Positions 1 to 8,605 of a stretch of 38,280 bases of DNA are shown one piece after another. The translations under genes and the position numbers were made by a program. The DNA lies in contig NZ_WQNE01000053.1 in assembly GCF_009759665.1 (NCBI RefSeq), positions 1 through 38,280 of the forward strand, in the 5' to 3' direction. Position 1 is the first letter of the stretch; each line of letters starts with the position of its first letter. The stretch is from Bradyrhizobium cajani. GTDB taxonomy: Bacteria > Pseudomonadota > Alphaproteobacteria > Rhizobiales > Xanthobacteraceae. The notes beneath the pieces are model-generated. The model saw only the letters and a program-made list of their open reading frames with translations, had not been told where the DNA came from and did not search any database.

Positions 1-3000
1 CCTGCCGCAGCCGCGCCGACGGATAGGCCGGATCCAGCGGCAGATAGGCGCCCCCCGCCTTGAGGATCGCCAGCAGCCCCACCACCATCGCCACGTTGCG
101 CGCAACGCAGATCGCCACCGGCTGGTCCGGCCTGACCCCGAGCCCGATCAGATGATGCGCCAGCTGGTTGGCCCGCGCATTGAGCTCGCCATAGCTGACG
201 CGCTCCTCCGCGCACACCACCGCCACCGCATCCGGCGCACGGCGCACCTGGGCCTCGAATAGCTCATGGATGCACCGCTCCGACGGATAGGCCGCAGCCG
301 TCCGGTTTAGCTCCTCCAGCAGATATGCCCGCTCGTCAGGTGGCAGGATGTCCAGCTCCCGCACCGGCGTGTTCGGCGCCCGCTCCAGCGCCTCCGCCAG
401 CTGCGCCAGCGTGTGCTGCATGTAGCCGCAGATCCGATCCGCCGAGATTGGCTCCGCCACCTGCACCGTCAGCCCGAGCGCCTCGCCAAAATCCTCCACC
501 GACAAGGTCAGCGGATAGTTGGTGCGCTCCTCCTCGCCCAGCCATTCCACGCCGGACAGCGCATCATCGGCTGCGGAGGCGGTGACCGCCGCCGGCGTGT
601 TGTGGCGGTAGTTCAACAGCGCGCTGAACAGCGGCGCCGGCGCCGCAACGCCGCTGCAGCGTTGCGCCAGCGCCAGCGAGGCATGCTCGTGCGCCAAGAG
701 CTCGACCAGCCGGGCATGCGTGGTTCGCACGCTCGCCTCGACGGCGGTCCCATCAAGATCAAGCCGCAGCGGCAGCGTGTTGATGAACAGCCCCATCGCG
801 CGGTCGGCGCCCGCCCCGCCATGCATGCGGCCGAACAGCACCGTGCCGAACACCACCTGCTCGCGGCCGCTGCTGCGCGCCACCACCTGGCCCCAGGCCA
901 GATGGCACAGGCTCGCCAGGCTCACCCCCAGCCGCCGCGCCTGCACCCGCAGCCGCGCGTTCAGCTGCTCCGGCAGCATCCGCTGCGCCTCTCGAACCCC
1001 GCTGCCGTCGCCGCGCACCTCGCTCAAGCCGAACGGCGTGCTCGGCTCGTCGATGTCTGCCAGCCACCCCCGGAAGAACGCTTCATCCGCCTTGGCATCA
1101 GCGCCGAGATGCGCCTGCGCCACCAGATTGCGGAACGGCTGCGGGGCTGCCAGCTCATGCTCGCGGCCCTCCAGCACGGCCTGGACTTCGGCACGCATCA
1201 CCTCCAGCGTGGTGTGATCCCCGATCAGATGATGCTGCAGCTCCAGCAGCAGCCAGCGCGCACTGCCGGGCTCGCGCGCGATCACAAATCGCAACAAGGG
1301 CGCTCGGCCAAGATCGATGCGGTGCTGGCGCGGATCAAACCGATCCTTAAGCTGCGCGCGGCCCGGACCAGCAGCGCCGTCCAGCTCGACCTCGCTCACC
1401 TCCAAAAGCGCACGGCGCCACACCACCTGGACCGGGCGCGACAGCCCTTCCCAGACAAACGACGTCCTCAGGATATCGTGCCGATCCACCACCCGCTGAA
1501 CCGCGGCAAGATAGCGCTCGAGCAGGTCACGATCGGCAAACGCCATCTGCGAGACCAGCAGGTACGGATCGCCCTTTGTCGCCAACAGATGGTGGAACAG
1601 GATGCCGTCCTGCAGCGGCGACAAGCCATAAATGTCCTGGATGTTGCCGACGCCGCCGGGCACCGTGGCGACGATCCGGTCGATCTCGCCCTGCGCCAGC
1701 TCAATGAGCGGCAACATCTCTGGCGTGATCGCCGGACTCTGTTCGCTGATCAGGTTGGCCGGGACCGCCACCTCCTGATGACTGCCCAGGCTTGCGGCCT
1801 GATCGGCCAGCACCGGCCTGGCGAACAGCGTGCGCACCTCAACCCCCAGCGACCGCCGCCGCAAACGCTCGATCAGTTGCACCGCCAGCAGCGAGTGCCC
1901 GCCGAGCGCAAAGAAGTGGTCATGGCGTCCGACCCGCTCCACACCGAGCAGCTCGGCCCAGATCTGTGCCAGCGTGATCTCGATCTCGCCTTGCGGCGGC
2001 TCATAGGCGCGATGCGCATACGCCTCATCGTCCGGCGCAGCCAGCGCCTTGCGGTCCAGCTTGCCATTCACCGTCAGCGGCAGCGCCGCCAGCCGCACGA
2101 ACGCCGATGGCACCATGTACTCCGGCAGGTGTGCACTTATGTGGGCGCGCAACGTGGCGGCCAGCTCAGCTCCAGCGCCATCCGGCTCATCCGATTGAGC
2201 TTCAGGCGCACACACCACATAGGCCACCAGCCGCTTCTCGCCGGCACCGTCCTGCTGCACCACCACCACCGCCTCGCGCACAAACGGATGCTCGGCGACC
2301 CGCGTCGCGATCTCACCCGGCTCGATGCGGAAGCCGCGGATCTTCACCTGGTCGTCGTTGCGGCCCAAAAACTCAAGATTGCCGTCCGGCAGATAGCGCG
2401 CCAGATCGCCGGTGCGGTACAGCCGGTCGCCGTCCACAAAGGGACTGGCGATGAACCGCTCCGCGGTCAGCTCGGGCCGGTTCAGATAACCGCGCGCCAC
2501 ACCCGCCCCGCCGACGTAGAGCTCCCCGACCGCGCCGAACGGAACCGGCGCACCATGACCGTCCAGCAGATAGACCACCGAATTCCGGATTGGTCGTCCC
2601 AGTGGCACCCGCTGCTGGCCATCGAAGCGAGCAGGCACCGGGTAGCAGAGACTGAAGGTGGTGTTCTCGGTCGGGCCGTAGCCATTTGAGATTCGCAGCG
2701 TCGGATGTCGCGTCTGACATGCTCTGATGGAAGTGGCCGAGACCTCTTCGCCCCCGACCAGCAGTTGCTGCAGCCCACTGGTGCTCCGCCCCTCCCCGAC
2801 ATAGACGTCGAACAACCGCGCAGTCATCCAAGCGATAGTGATGCCTTGGTCTTGGATGATCCGGGCCAGCGTTGCCGTCGAGAGATAGCGTTCAGGATAG
2901 AGCACAACACTGGCGCCGTTCGCCAAGGCTCCCCAAACTTCGAACGTGGTCGCATCGAATGTCGGCGAGGAAGCGTTGAGAAAAACGTCCTGCGGCGAGA

Positions 3001-5317
3001 TCTCGACGAAATCATTCTCCGCCACCAGACGCACCACTCCGCGATGCTCGACCATGACCCCCTTGGGGGTGCCTGTTGATCCGGAGGTGTAGATCACATA
3101 GGCGAGATGGCGTGAGGTGAGGCCAAGCGCGCGCGGGTCCGGATCCGACGCCGGCAGGTTTGCCCACGCCGGCATGGCCGTCTCCAGATCCACCACGCTC
3201 ACATCGGCCAACGCACCGGCGCCCAGCGCGGATCGGCCGGCCGCATCGGCCAGCAGGAGCCGCGGCGCCGCATCGTCGAAAACCTGCCGCAGCCGCGCCG
3301 GTGGATAGGCCCGGTCCAGCGGCAGGTACGCCCCGCCCGCCTTGAGGATCGCTAAAAGCCCGACCACCATCGCCACGTTGCGCGCAACGCAGATCGCTAC
3401 CGGCTGGTCCGGCCTGACCCCGAGCCCGATCAGATGATGCGCCAGGCGGTTGGCCCGCGCATTCAGCTCGCCATAGCTTAGCCGCTCCTCCTCATGGACC
3501 ACCGCCACCGCGTCCGGCGCACGGCGAACCTGTGCCTCGAACAGCTCGTGGATGCACACGTCCGACGGATAGGCCGATGCCGTCCGGTTCAGCTCCTCCA
3601 GCAGATACGCACGCTCAGCGGATGACAAGAGTTCAATCCGCCCCACCGGCTGCCGCGGATCTGCCTTCACAGCACATAGCAAATTTTGCAAATGCTGGGT
3701 CATACGGTCGATATGCTTGGGCTCCAAGCGACTTGCATCAAAGTGCCATCGAAAGTTCCCATCTAGAGCGCAAACCTCAAATGTTAACGCCCCACCGGGC
3801 AGGGCTGCCTCAGAAGTCGGGCTCGAAGCTAAGTCACCAGCGGCAGACTCGCCACTTACAGTAAGCATAACGCCAACGGGCCATGGCCGGCACAATCGTA
3901 ACGCCTCCATACCGAGCAACGTTGGGCAGCGGGCGATAAGATCTCGCGCGAAGCTATCCTGCTCCTTCAGCTGAGCGAATTCGGCCGCGACCACCGTGCG
4001 CGCCTCTGCAAAATCATTGTCGAGATCGATGGTAATTGCCATCGGCACGACAGAAGCGACAAGCACCTCGAGCGCTTTCAAGCCCGCTCGCGACCCACTC
4101 GGCGCGGGAGTCCATCCCAATTGAAGCTCTAATTCTCCCGTGATGCGGGCTAGGTAGATCAGCCAAGCCGTTAGCAAGAATTCCGTGCGATTACTGGCAG
4201 ACAGCTCAGCCAAAGCACCTGGAATTCGCCATGAACTCAACTGCCATTGAGGTGCAGCCAAAGCTACTGAAGACGACAAAAAGGAAAGCTGGGATGTTTT
4301 GAACTGTTCAAGCCGCCGTCGCCAAAAACCCTCACGAGGCGCCAACATTTCATGCGCAGCCGTTATGCTGCGCGCCTCGTCATCGCTCAGAATCGGGAGG
4401 CGGTCGCCTACATGGGAATCAGAACGCCTCGCGAGTACCCGCGCATCCAGAGCCTTACCATCCAAGCTGTTAAGCCAAACATCAACATCCTCTGTCCCTG
4501 TCGCCACACGCCAGTGGCTGGGGTGGATCTCAACTAAAGCCCCCGCAGCAAAACCAGAGCGCCGAGCCGTCACCTCCAAGCGCCTGACGACGACAACGTC
4601 ATCTCCTACGAGAGCCTTGGACAACCCCAATGGATTGGTATGATACGGGCCAAAGTCTAAGGCGCGCGTCATCGCTTCCAGATCTTGTGCGGATCGATCC
4701 CATCGCAGACAGCCCGCCGCATCTGGGCGTCGACCTTTCGGAAAAAAGCTTCGGTCCGCTAGCGCTTGCGGACGAGCACTAAGCTCTCCATTTGTTAAGC
4801 CAGTTAGAAGCTCGCGGAAGCCATCGATAGCAGCCTCATAACATTTGAGATTCAGTGTCAGCGCAGTATCGCTCGTCGCAATCAACACTTGACGTTGGAC
4901 GACCAGCTCACCAGTACCAACACCGTGATCGATACGATGCCACGTGATGCCATGTTCGGTCTCACGGGCAAGAAGCGCCCAAGACGTCGCATGAGTTCCG
5001 GCATATCGCGGCAACGGACCGTCGTGGTAATTGAAAGCGCCTCTACGCGCTTGCCCAAACACATCTGCTGGCAATATGAACGGATTGGCAACGGAAAATA
5101 TCCACTCGACTGGCTCGGCGTTGAGCAGCTCAGATAGCTCTTCAATGCTCGTCACACACAAGATATCGGCGAGAGCGGCCCAATCGCGGAATATGGCGTC
5201 GGCACACAGCGCCGCCCGGATCACGTGGCCCATCTCCATCACTAGCTGAGCACATCTAACAGCTAGCGTACCACCACCAACAAAGATGCAAGAGCCAACC
5301 GGTGTAGCAAGTTTCAT
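1..5317 (-). CDS. Nonribosomal peptide synthetase, formyltransferase-like starter module (3' end outside window)
   Basis: This reading frame is open from an ATG at 5317 down to the window edge, about 1,772 residues. Residues 1-175 resemble a methionyl-tRNA formyltransferase catalytic domain (N96, H98, DGPLPRYAG). About 190-285 resembles its C-terminal domain (DFGPY...NPLG). About 290-560 resembles only the C-terminal lobe of a condensation domain, with no HHxxxDG. About 570-1090 is an adenylation domain (YTSGSTGTPKG, NGYGPTE, YRTGDL, NGKLDR). A carrier domain follows (GGHSLL, Ser near 1141), then a complete condensation domain (SPLQDGILFHH near 1234, HHLIGDH near 1364), and a second A domain from about 1660 that is cut by the edge. 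The A1 specificity residues read DAFWLGGTFK, a valine-type code as I recall it. This layout resembles the formyl-valine starter module of linear gramicidin synthetase LgrA. However, the third catalytic residue (Asp144 of E. coli FMT) aligns with Gly134. No strong Shine-Dalgarno precedes the ATG. Confidence 0.93.
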   Translation of the reverse strand, partial: MKLATPVGSCIFVGGGTLAVRCAQLVMEMGHVIRAALCADAIFRDWAALADILCVTSIEELSELLNAEPVEWIFSVANPFILPADVFGQARRGAFNYHDGPLPRYAGTHATSWALLARETEHGITWHRIDHGVGTGELVVQRQVLIATSDTALTLNLKCYEAAIDGFRELLTGLTNGELSARPQALADRSFFPKGRRPDAAGCLRWDRSAQDLEAMTRALDFGPYHTNPLGLSKALVGDDVVVVRRLEVTARRSGFAAGALVEIHPSHWRVATGTEDVDVWLNSLDGKALDARVLARRSDSHVGDRLPILSDDEARSITAAHEMLAPREGFWRRRLEQFKTSQLSFLSSSVALAAPQWQLSSWRIPGALAELSASNRTEFLLTAWLIYLARITGELELQLGWTPAPSGSRAGLKALEVLVASVVPMAITIDLDNDFAEARTVVAAEFAQLKEQDSFARDLIARCPTLLGMEALRLCRPWPVGVMLTVSGESAAGDLASSPTSEAALPGGALTFEVCALDGNFRWHFDASRLEPKHIDRMTQHLQNLLCAVKADPRQPVGRIELLSSAERAYLLEELNRTASAYPSDVCIHELFEAQVRRAPDAVAVVHEEERLSYGELNARANRLAHHLIGLGVRPDQPVAICVARNVAMVVGLLAILKAGGAYLPLDRAYPPARLRQVFDDAAPRLLLADAAGRSALGAGALADVSVVDLETAMPAWANLPASDPDPRALGLTSRHLAYVIYTSGSTGTPKGVMVEHRGVVRLVAENDFVEISPQDVFLNASSPTFDATTFEVWGALANGASVVLYPERYLSTATLARIIQDQGITIAWMTARLFDVYVGEGRSTSGLQQLLVGGEEVSATSIRACQTRHPTLRISNGYGPTENTTFSLCYPVPARFDGQQRVPLGRPIRNSVVYLLDGHGAPVPFGAVGELYVGGAGVARGYLNRPELTAERFIASPFVDGDRLYRTGDLARYLPDGNLEFLGRNDDQVKIRGFRIEPGEIATRVAEHPFVREAVVVVQQDGAGEKRLVAYVVCAPEAQSDEPDGAGAELAATLRAHISAHLPEYMVPSAFVRLAALPLTVNGKLDRKALAAPDDEAYAHRAYEPPQGEIEITLAQIWAELLGVERVGRHDHFFALGGHSLLAVQLIERLRRRSLGVEVRTLFARPVLADQAASLGSHQEVAVPANLISEQSPAITPEMLPLIELAQGEIDRIVATVPGGVGNIQDIYGLSPLQDGILFHHLLATKGDPYLLVSQMAFADRDLLERYLAAVQRVVDRHDILRTSFVWEGLSRPVQVVWRRALLEVSEVELDGAAGPGRAQLKDRFDPRQHRIDLGRAPLLRFVIAREPGSARWLLLELQHHLIGDHTTLEVMRAEVQAVLEGREHELAAPQPFRNLVAQAHLGADAKADEAFFRGWLADIDEPSTPFGLSEVRGDGSGVREAQRMLPEQLNARLRVQARRLGVSLASLCHLAWGQVVARSSGREQVVFGTVLFGRMHGGAGADRAMGLFINTLPLRLDLDGTAVEASVRTTHARLVELLAHEHASLALAQRCSGVAAPAPLFSALLNYRHNTPAAVTASAADDALSGVEWLGEEERTNYPLTLSVEDFGEALGLTVQVAEPISADRICGYMQHTLAQLAEALERAPNTPVRELDILPPDERAYLLEELNRTAAAYPSERCIHELFEAQVRRAPDAVAVVCAEERVSYGELNARANQLAHHLIGLGVRPDQPVAICVARNVAMVVGLLAILKAGGAYLPLDPAYPSARLRQ
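3283..3616. repeat. Intragenic direct repeat between two NRPS modules (second copy at 1-334)
   Basis: The sequence at 3283-3616 is matched almost base for base by 1-334 (offset 3,282), by eye about 90 percent identical. Both copies encode the linker and N-terminal part of an adenylation domain (the NRTAxAYPS, LSYGELNARAN-type and GGAYLPLD regions). Synonymous sites are conserved as well, which points to recent module duplication or gene conversion. Confidence 0.85.
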
Positions 5318-6027
5318 CTGAACTCTTAGACAGGGGTTACGATGAAGGCCCGTAACGGATCACCCCGCATTTCAAGCAATCGACATACCAATGAGGTACT
5401 GCGAGCGTTTCCTGAAGAAACAACGCGCCTCGCTCGAAATGCCGCCGTCGGACTTGGGACATCGACGTCCTGAACCAGACACAGCTCAGCACAACAATAC
5501 GGACGTCATTGGCGACGATCACCGCATGGGCGGTCCGCAAAGTCGTCGGAAGCTCTGCAACAGCCTCCGTCATCACCGCGCGTACAGCAGAATCTCCTTG
5601 GCGCTCACGTTAAGTAACGGACGCGCCAATGACCTTCTGCGAGCTCATTCTGAAGAAAACAATTCGCTTCTCGCCGGTTGCCGTCGGGCTTGGGACATTA
5701 ACGCCTTGAACCGAACAGAGCTCAACACAACAGCACGCGCCGTCAACAGCGACGACCACTCAAGATCGGGCGCCCGCCCCTTGCCCGAATTGCCTTTGCG
5801 AGCCAAAATGCTCGCCGCTGCTTTCTCCAGGTGGTCTGCTCGTCGAGTGAGAGAGGGTCCTGTGGCAGGGATTCCGCTCGATGTTACAAAGTTCGCCACG
5901 CATCGCGTTTTCGTAGATTGGCCGGGGCTCGGCACTAAGTAGCGTTTTCGCTTAATGCCCGCTGACGTCTGTGGCACGGCCCTTGCTCGTGAGGCGACGA
6001 AAGCGACGAAGAACGGGTCCACGGCGA
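5318..6027. other. Divergent intergenic region holding a diverged tandem duplication
   Basis: This 710-base region separates the leftward NRPS from the rightward oxygenase, so it should hold both promoters. I see no convincing -35/-10 pair. Two direct copies of about 135 bases lie at about 5387-5523 and 5626-5762. Both contain CCAATGA near one end, then TGAAGAAA, GGGACAT and CTGAACC or TTGAACC blocks, at roughly 75 percent identity by eye. The reading frames that cross them are not conserved as whole proteins. On the minus strand both copies share a short stretch of the type VVLSxVxF..xMSQxRR, so they may be decayed copies of a small gene or a duplicated leader. No function is assigned. Confidence 0.5.
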
Positions 6028-6978
6028 ATGTCGCAACCACAACTGACTCCTGATCTCTCACATCGGCGCATACTGTTGGCCCTTGGGTGCAGCGGCTTGG
6101 ACGTGACTTGCGTGATCGAGGCACTCAGTCGAGACTGTGTCATTTTGATTCGTAATGTCTCACCGAGCGAGGCGGACGGCCTCGTACATCAAATTGCCGG
6201 TGAACTGGGATTGCAAAAAAAGCTAGAGCTGGAGGCCGGCTTTTCCGATTTTCTTGGTCACCGACGGCGGATCACCAAATACTTCATGAGCGTTAATTCG
6301 CGAGATGATTATCAGCTTGTCACCCCGCATTCCGAAGGAGATAGAATATCTAATATGCAGTTGTCGTGCTTTTATTGTTTCGAGAATAGTAAAGACGGAG
6401 GAGAAACAATCCTATTGAACATCGACGACACAAGTGAGGCATGGGGACTTTTACGAGAAAAAACGACAAAAATATTGCCTGGATCAAAACCATTGTCTCG
6501 GGGCATGATCACTCGTGCAAAAGCACTTTATCGTCTGAGCTCGCCGGATGACTATTTGGTACCAGATGACCAAATAGTAGCCGAAGTTAAATCCGAGATC
6601 CCGGGCCTTTTGCTGGCGATTGTTATGGCAAGGCCGAAAAGAAGCTTTTCCCTTCTCCTAGGGCGCGATGTGAATGTCCTTTGGGATAACATTGGTAGTG
6701 TTGACCAAAGCTGTCTTCACTTTTTCGTTCGGATGTTGCAGGAGCGCGAACTTCTCAAGCGCCCGCCGGACGGTTTTGAGTTGCACCAACTGGACCCCGT
6801 TAATGCAGGACGGAGCTGGTGTTCAGGCGCCGATTACGAGAAACTTTTTTGTGACGAGATTATTCTCAAGCTAAAACCAGGGGACCTTGTTATTCTGAAC
6901 AACCTAACTTGGGCGCATGCGGTGAACAATTGGACATCGCTACCCGGCACTCGAAGGATAGCCGTGGCATTGGCCTAG
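6028..6978 (+). CDS. Fe(II)/2-oxoglutarate-dependent oxygenase (TauD / clavaminate synthase-like)
   Basis: A 316-residue protein when started at ATG 6028 (MSQPQLTP). An in-frame GTG at 5971 would add 19 very Arg-rich residues, which are unlikely to be real. The iron-binding facial triad appears to be H101-S-E103 (TPHSEGDRISN) with the distal H297 (LTWAHAVNNW), followed by the Arg of GTRRIA expected to bind 2-oxoglutarate. An HxE rather than HxD motif is typical of the clavaminate synthase/VioC/AsnO group, which oxidises amino acids or carrier-bound residues. GGETILLNIDD and LKPGDLVILNN fit the same fold. The gene is divergent from the NRPS, so beta- or gamma-hydroxylation or desaturation of an NRPS building block is a reasonable guess but unproven. 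No good Shine-Dalgarno is visible, so the start is uncertain. Confidence 0.8.
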   Translation: MSQPQLTPDLSHRRILLALGCSGLDVTCVIEALSRDCVILIRNVSPSEADGLVHQIAGELGLQKKLELEAGFSDFLGHRRRITKYFMSVNSRDDYQLVTPHSEGDRISNMQLSCFYCFENSKDGGETILLNIDDTSEAWGLLREKTTKILPGSKPLSRGMITRAKALYRLSSPDDYLVPDDQIVAEVKSEIPGLLLAIVMARPKRSFSLLLGRDVNVLWDNIGSVDQSCLHFFVRMLQERELLKRPPDGFELHQLDPVNAGRSWCSGADYEKLFCDEIILKLKPGDLVILNNLTWAHAVNNWTSLPGTRRIAVALA

Positions 6979-7013
6979 CGTAGTCCCCACTTTTCCTGAA
7001 AGTTGAGTCTTGC

Positions 7014-7042
7014 CTCAAGGGTGCATGAGCAGCATCCCTGAG
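7014..7042 (+). terminator. Terminator-like hairpin after the oxygenase gene
   Basis: CTCAAGGGTGC (7014-7024) pairs with GCATCCCTGAG (7032-7042) in 10 of 11 positions, including one G-T pair, around a 7-base loop. It lies 36 bases past the oxygenase stop. No T-run follows, so it could be a weak or Rho-assisted terminator or a chance hairpin. Confidence 0.35.
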
Positions 7043-7241
7043 CGACAGCGATTAGCCTGACGAAGGAGTGACCTGCCATTGCTTTTCATCCAGCGGCAGT
7101 TAGAGTCTCGGGGTTTTTGCAGCGAGACCGAACTTTGGACCACCCAGAACTAGAGTTTTGCGCTCTGATCACGTTGGCGGGCTGGACGCGCCGACGTGGT
7201 TGTGCAGCAAAATCGGCGATCGATTGCCGATCGCCCCGTGG

Positions 7242-7424
7242 GGCCGTTCTTCGTTGTACAACGAGGAGCGCCCGCACCAGGCACACGGCTATCGCACCCC
7301 GATGGCGGTCTGGCGCGCCGGCGCTACGGCAAAGGCTGTGGACATGGTGGACAACGCCGAAGAGGCGTTGCCCACACGCCCACAACCTCAACAACAGACG
7401 CAGACAGAGGCCCTCGCGGCCTGA
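7242..7424 (+). pseudogene. IS3-type transposase, C-terminal remnant
   Basis: The frame ending at 7424 reads YNEERPHQAHGYRTPMAVW, the standard C-terminal signature of the DDE transposase (OrfB) of IS3-family elements. Only about 55-60 residues of the roughly 280-residue protein remain. Upstream sequence (7117-7241) shows no DDE motifs in any frame. The bases near 7475-7500 (CCCGGGGTCCACTTC) may be the element's outer end, because the neighbouring IS4 homology stops there. The gene is non-functional. Confidence 0.75.
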
Positions 7425-7504
7425 TATCAGAAAATCGGAGCGGCGAGACTTCCAACTAAGAAGGCGGCGTCAGTGGTCCTGCTCCCGGGGTCCACTTCAG
7501 GATT

Positions 7505-8053
7505 GATCTTCTTTTTAAGCGCTGCCGTCCCTTGAATTTCTTCCGGGTCCAGAACTTAACGGCCGCCAACCCCAGCGGCGCCCCCTCGATTGTCACCGCG
7601 AGGCTGGAATGCATCAGGATGCCGCAAACCGTGTTCGATCTGAGGCGACCTGCCTTATCCCGTCCACTGTTTATGCTCTTGGTGATGCCGATCGCTTCTG
7701 ACTTCTCGCGTTGATAGCTGAACTCGGTTGTATCGTGCAGCACAAGAGCGAGACCTTCAGCGGCGGCGGCACGATCACGTGTCGATTGGAAATGGCCGGT
7801 CAGAATGTCCGCTTCGACTGACCCGGTCATTGGAGAAGAAGCGGTAGGCTGCCTTGGCATTCGCCCAATCCTGGCAGACGAGCGGAATGCTTTGTCCCAT
7901 GGCGCTTCCAATCTGCGTGAGCAGTTTGCGGAATCTGTCGCCGAGCCGCGCGTCCCTAAACTCGCATCCACTACTCTCTCGATCAATCCAACAATCGCCT
8001 TCCAAGGACCGCAAACAGCCTTTTGCCGATCGATCCCTTAATGTCAGCCCCAT
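7505..8053 (-). pseudogene. IS4-family (Tn5/IS50-like) transposase, frameshifted and truncated
   Basis: Two frames make one protein. Codons from 8053 give CWIDRESSGCEFRDARLGDRF, SIPLVCQDWANAKAAYRFF and SNDRVS, the Tn5-type N-terminal domain. A second frame continues EADILTGHF, LVLHDTTEFSYQREK and AVKFWTRKKFKG, the start of the DDE catalytic region. The junction near 7818 is explained by one extra base. Homology stops near 7505, where IS3-type sequence begins, so more than half of the protein is missing. Only the first catalytic Asp region (HDTTE) is left. Confidence 0.8.
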
Positions 8054-8077
8054 AGAGCACCCCTTCGCGACTCAGGT

Positions 8078-8172
8078 GCTCAGCAAGGAATCACAAGTAA
8101 TTCCTTCGATTCAAGATTTCGCCGATCAGCGGATCAGCCCGAGTGGTCAAAGTTATGGGTAATTGAAAGCCG
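8078..8172. repeat. IS-end-like repeat, copy 1
   Basis: This segment shares blocks, in the same order and orientation, with 13124-13232: TCGCG..TCAGGTGC, GAATCACAAG..ATTC (a near-perfect 16-base palindrome), CGATTCAAGATTT, CGATCAG, and AATTGAAAGC. Here it lies between the IS4-like transposase start and an IS110-type transposase fragment. Both copies sit at truncated transposase genes, so it behaves like the outer part of a mobile element. Confidence 0.6.
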
Positions 8173-8269
8173 ATGAAACCCACTGTCCTGTTCCGTCCAT
8201 CCTCCGCCACAGTCACCGAAATGCTGGCTTTGTGAACGTCGAGCCCCACGTAAAGAACCTACGGCATCT
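8155..8269 (-). pseudogene. IS110-family transposase N-terminal fragment (second IS110 lineage)
   Basis: Read from an ATG at 8269, the frame gives M-P-stop-V-L then YVGLDVHKASISVTVAEDG and RNRTVGFIG. This is the N-terminal RuvC-like start of an IS110/IS1111-type DEDD transposase with the first catalytic Asp. Codon 3 is TAG where a sense codon is expected, and homology ends at about 8155. It differs from the IS110 copy at 11012-13133 (IGIDLGKN type), so at least two IS110-type lineages have visited this region. Confidence 0.7.
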
Positions 8270-8605
8270 GCGCTCTCCGATGTCGAGCCGCCGCGCCTTC
8301 ATACGCGACGGCGGCTCGACTGTGACGGAGACCGGTGGCGCCGCTATGCTGGCGCCAAAGGACATACTGGGCCTAGGTACGTTGCCCCTGTTGTCGGTTT
8401 TGTCGCTCCTGAGACACAGTGATGTTCGCGCGACGTGCTGTCCCGCGCTCGCAGTTAAGCCATTGAATAGAACGCAGAACGACCTTCTCTGGGACACTTC
8501 GCGGGCTTGGCACGACTCTTGAGTGTCCCTCTTTGCGCGGCGGCAAGAGCGGCCGAGCGGAGTCCATGACCTCCGGGTCACGCACGACGACCGAGGGGTT
8601 AAGTC
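8270..8605. other. Intergenic region upstream of the radical SAM gene
   Basis: No gene is supported here. Open frames in both directions lack recognisable motifs. A small palindrome, TGACCTCCGGGTCA, lies near 8565-8578. GAGGGG about 8 bases before the ATG at 8606 is the likely ribosome binding site of the radical SAM gene. An inverted pair built on GAGCCGCCGC...GCGGCGGCTC is near 8284-8316 and could form a strong hairpin between the IS110 fragment and the gene. Confidence 0.4.

Noticed and set aside
413..2689. Long plus-strand open frame of 758 codons
   Set aside because: It is antisense to the NRPS, whose minus-strand frame carries every expected motif. The plus-strand translation is Arg/His/Gln-rich with no domain.
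5391..5942. Plus-strand 183-codon frame between the NRPS and the oxygenase
   Set aside because: It spans both diverged tandem copies in different registers, has no domain and no ribosome site, and is better explained as chance in a duplicated non-coding region.
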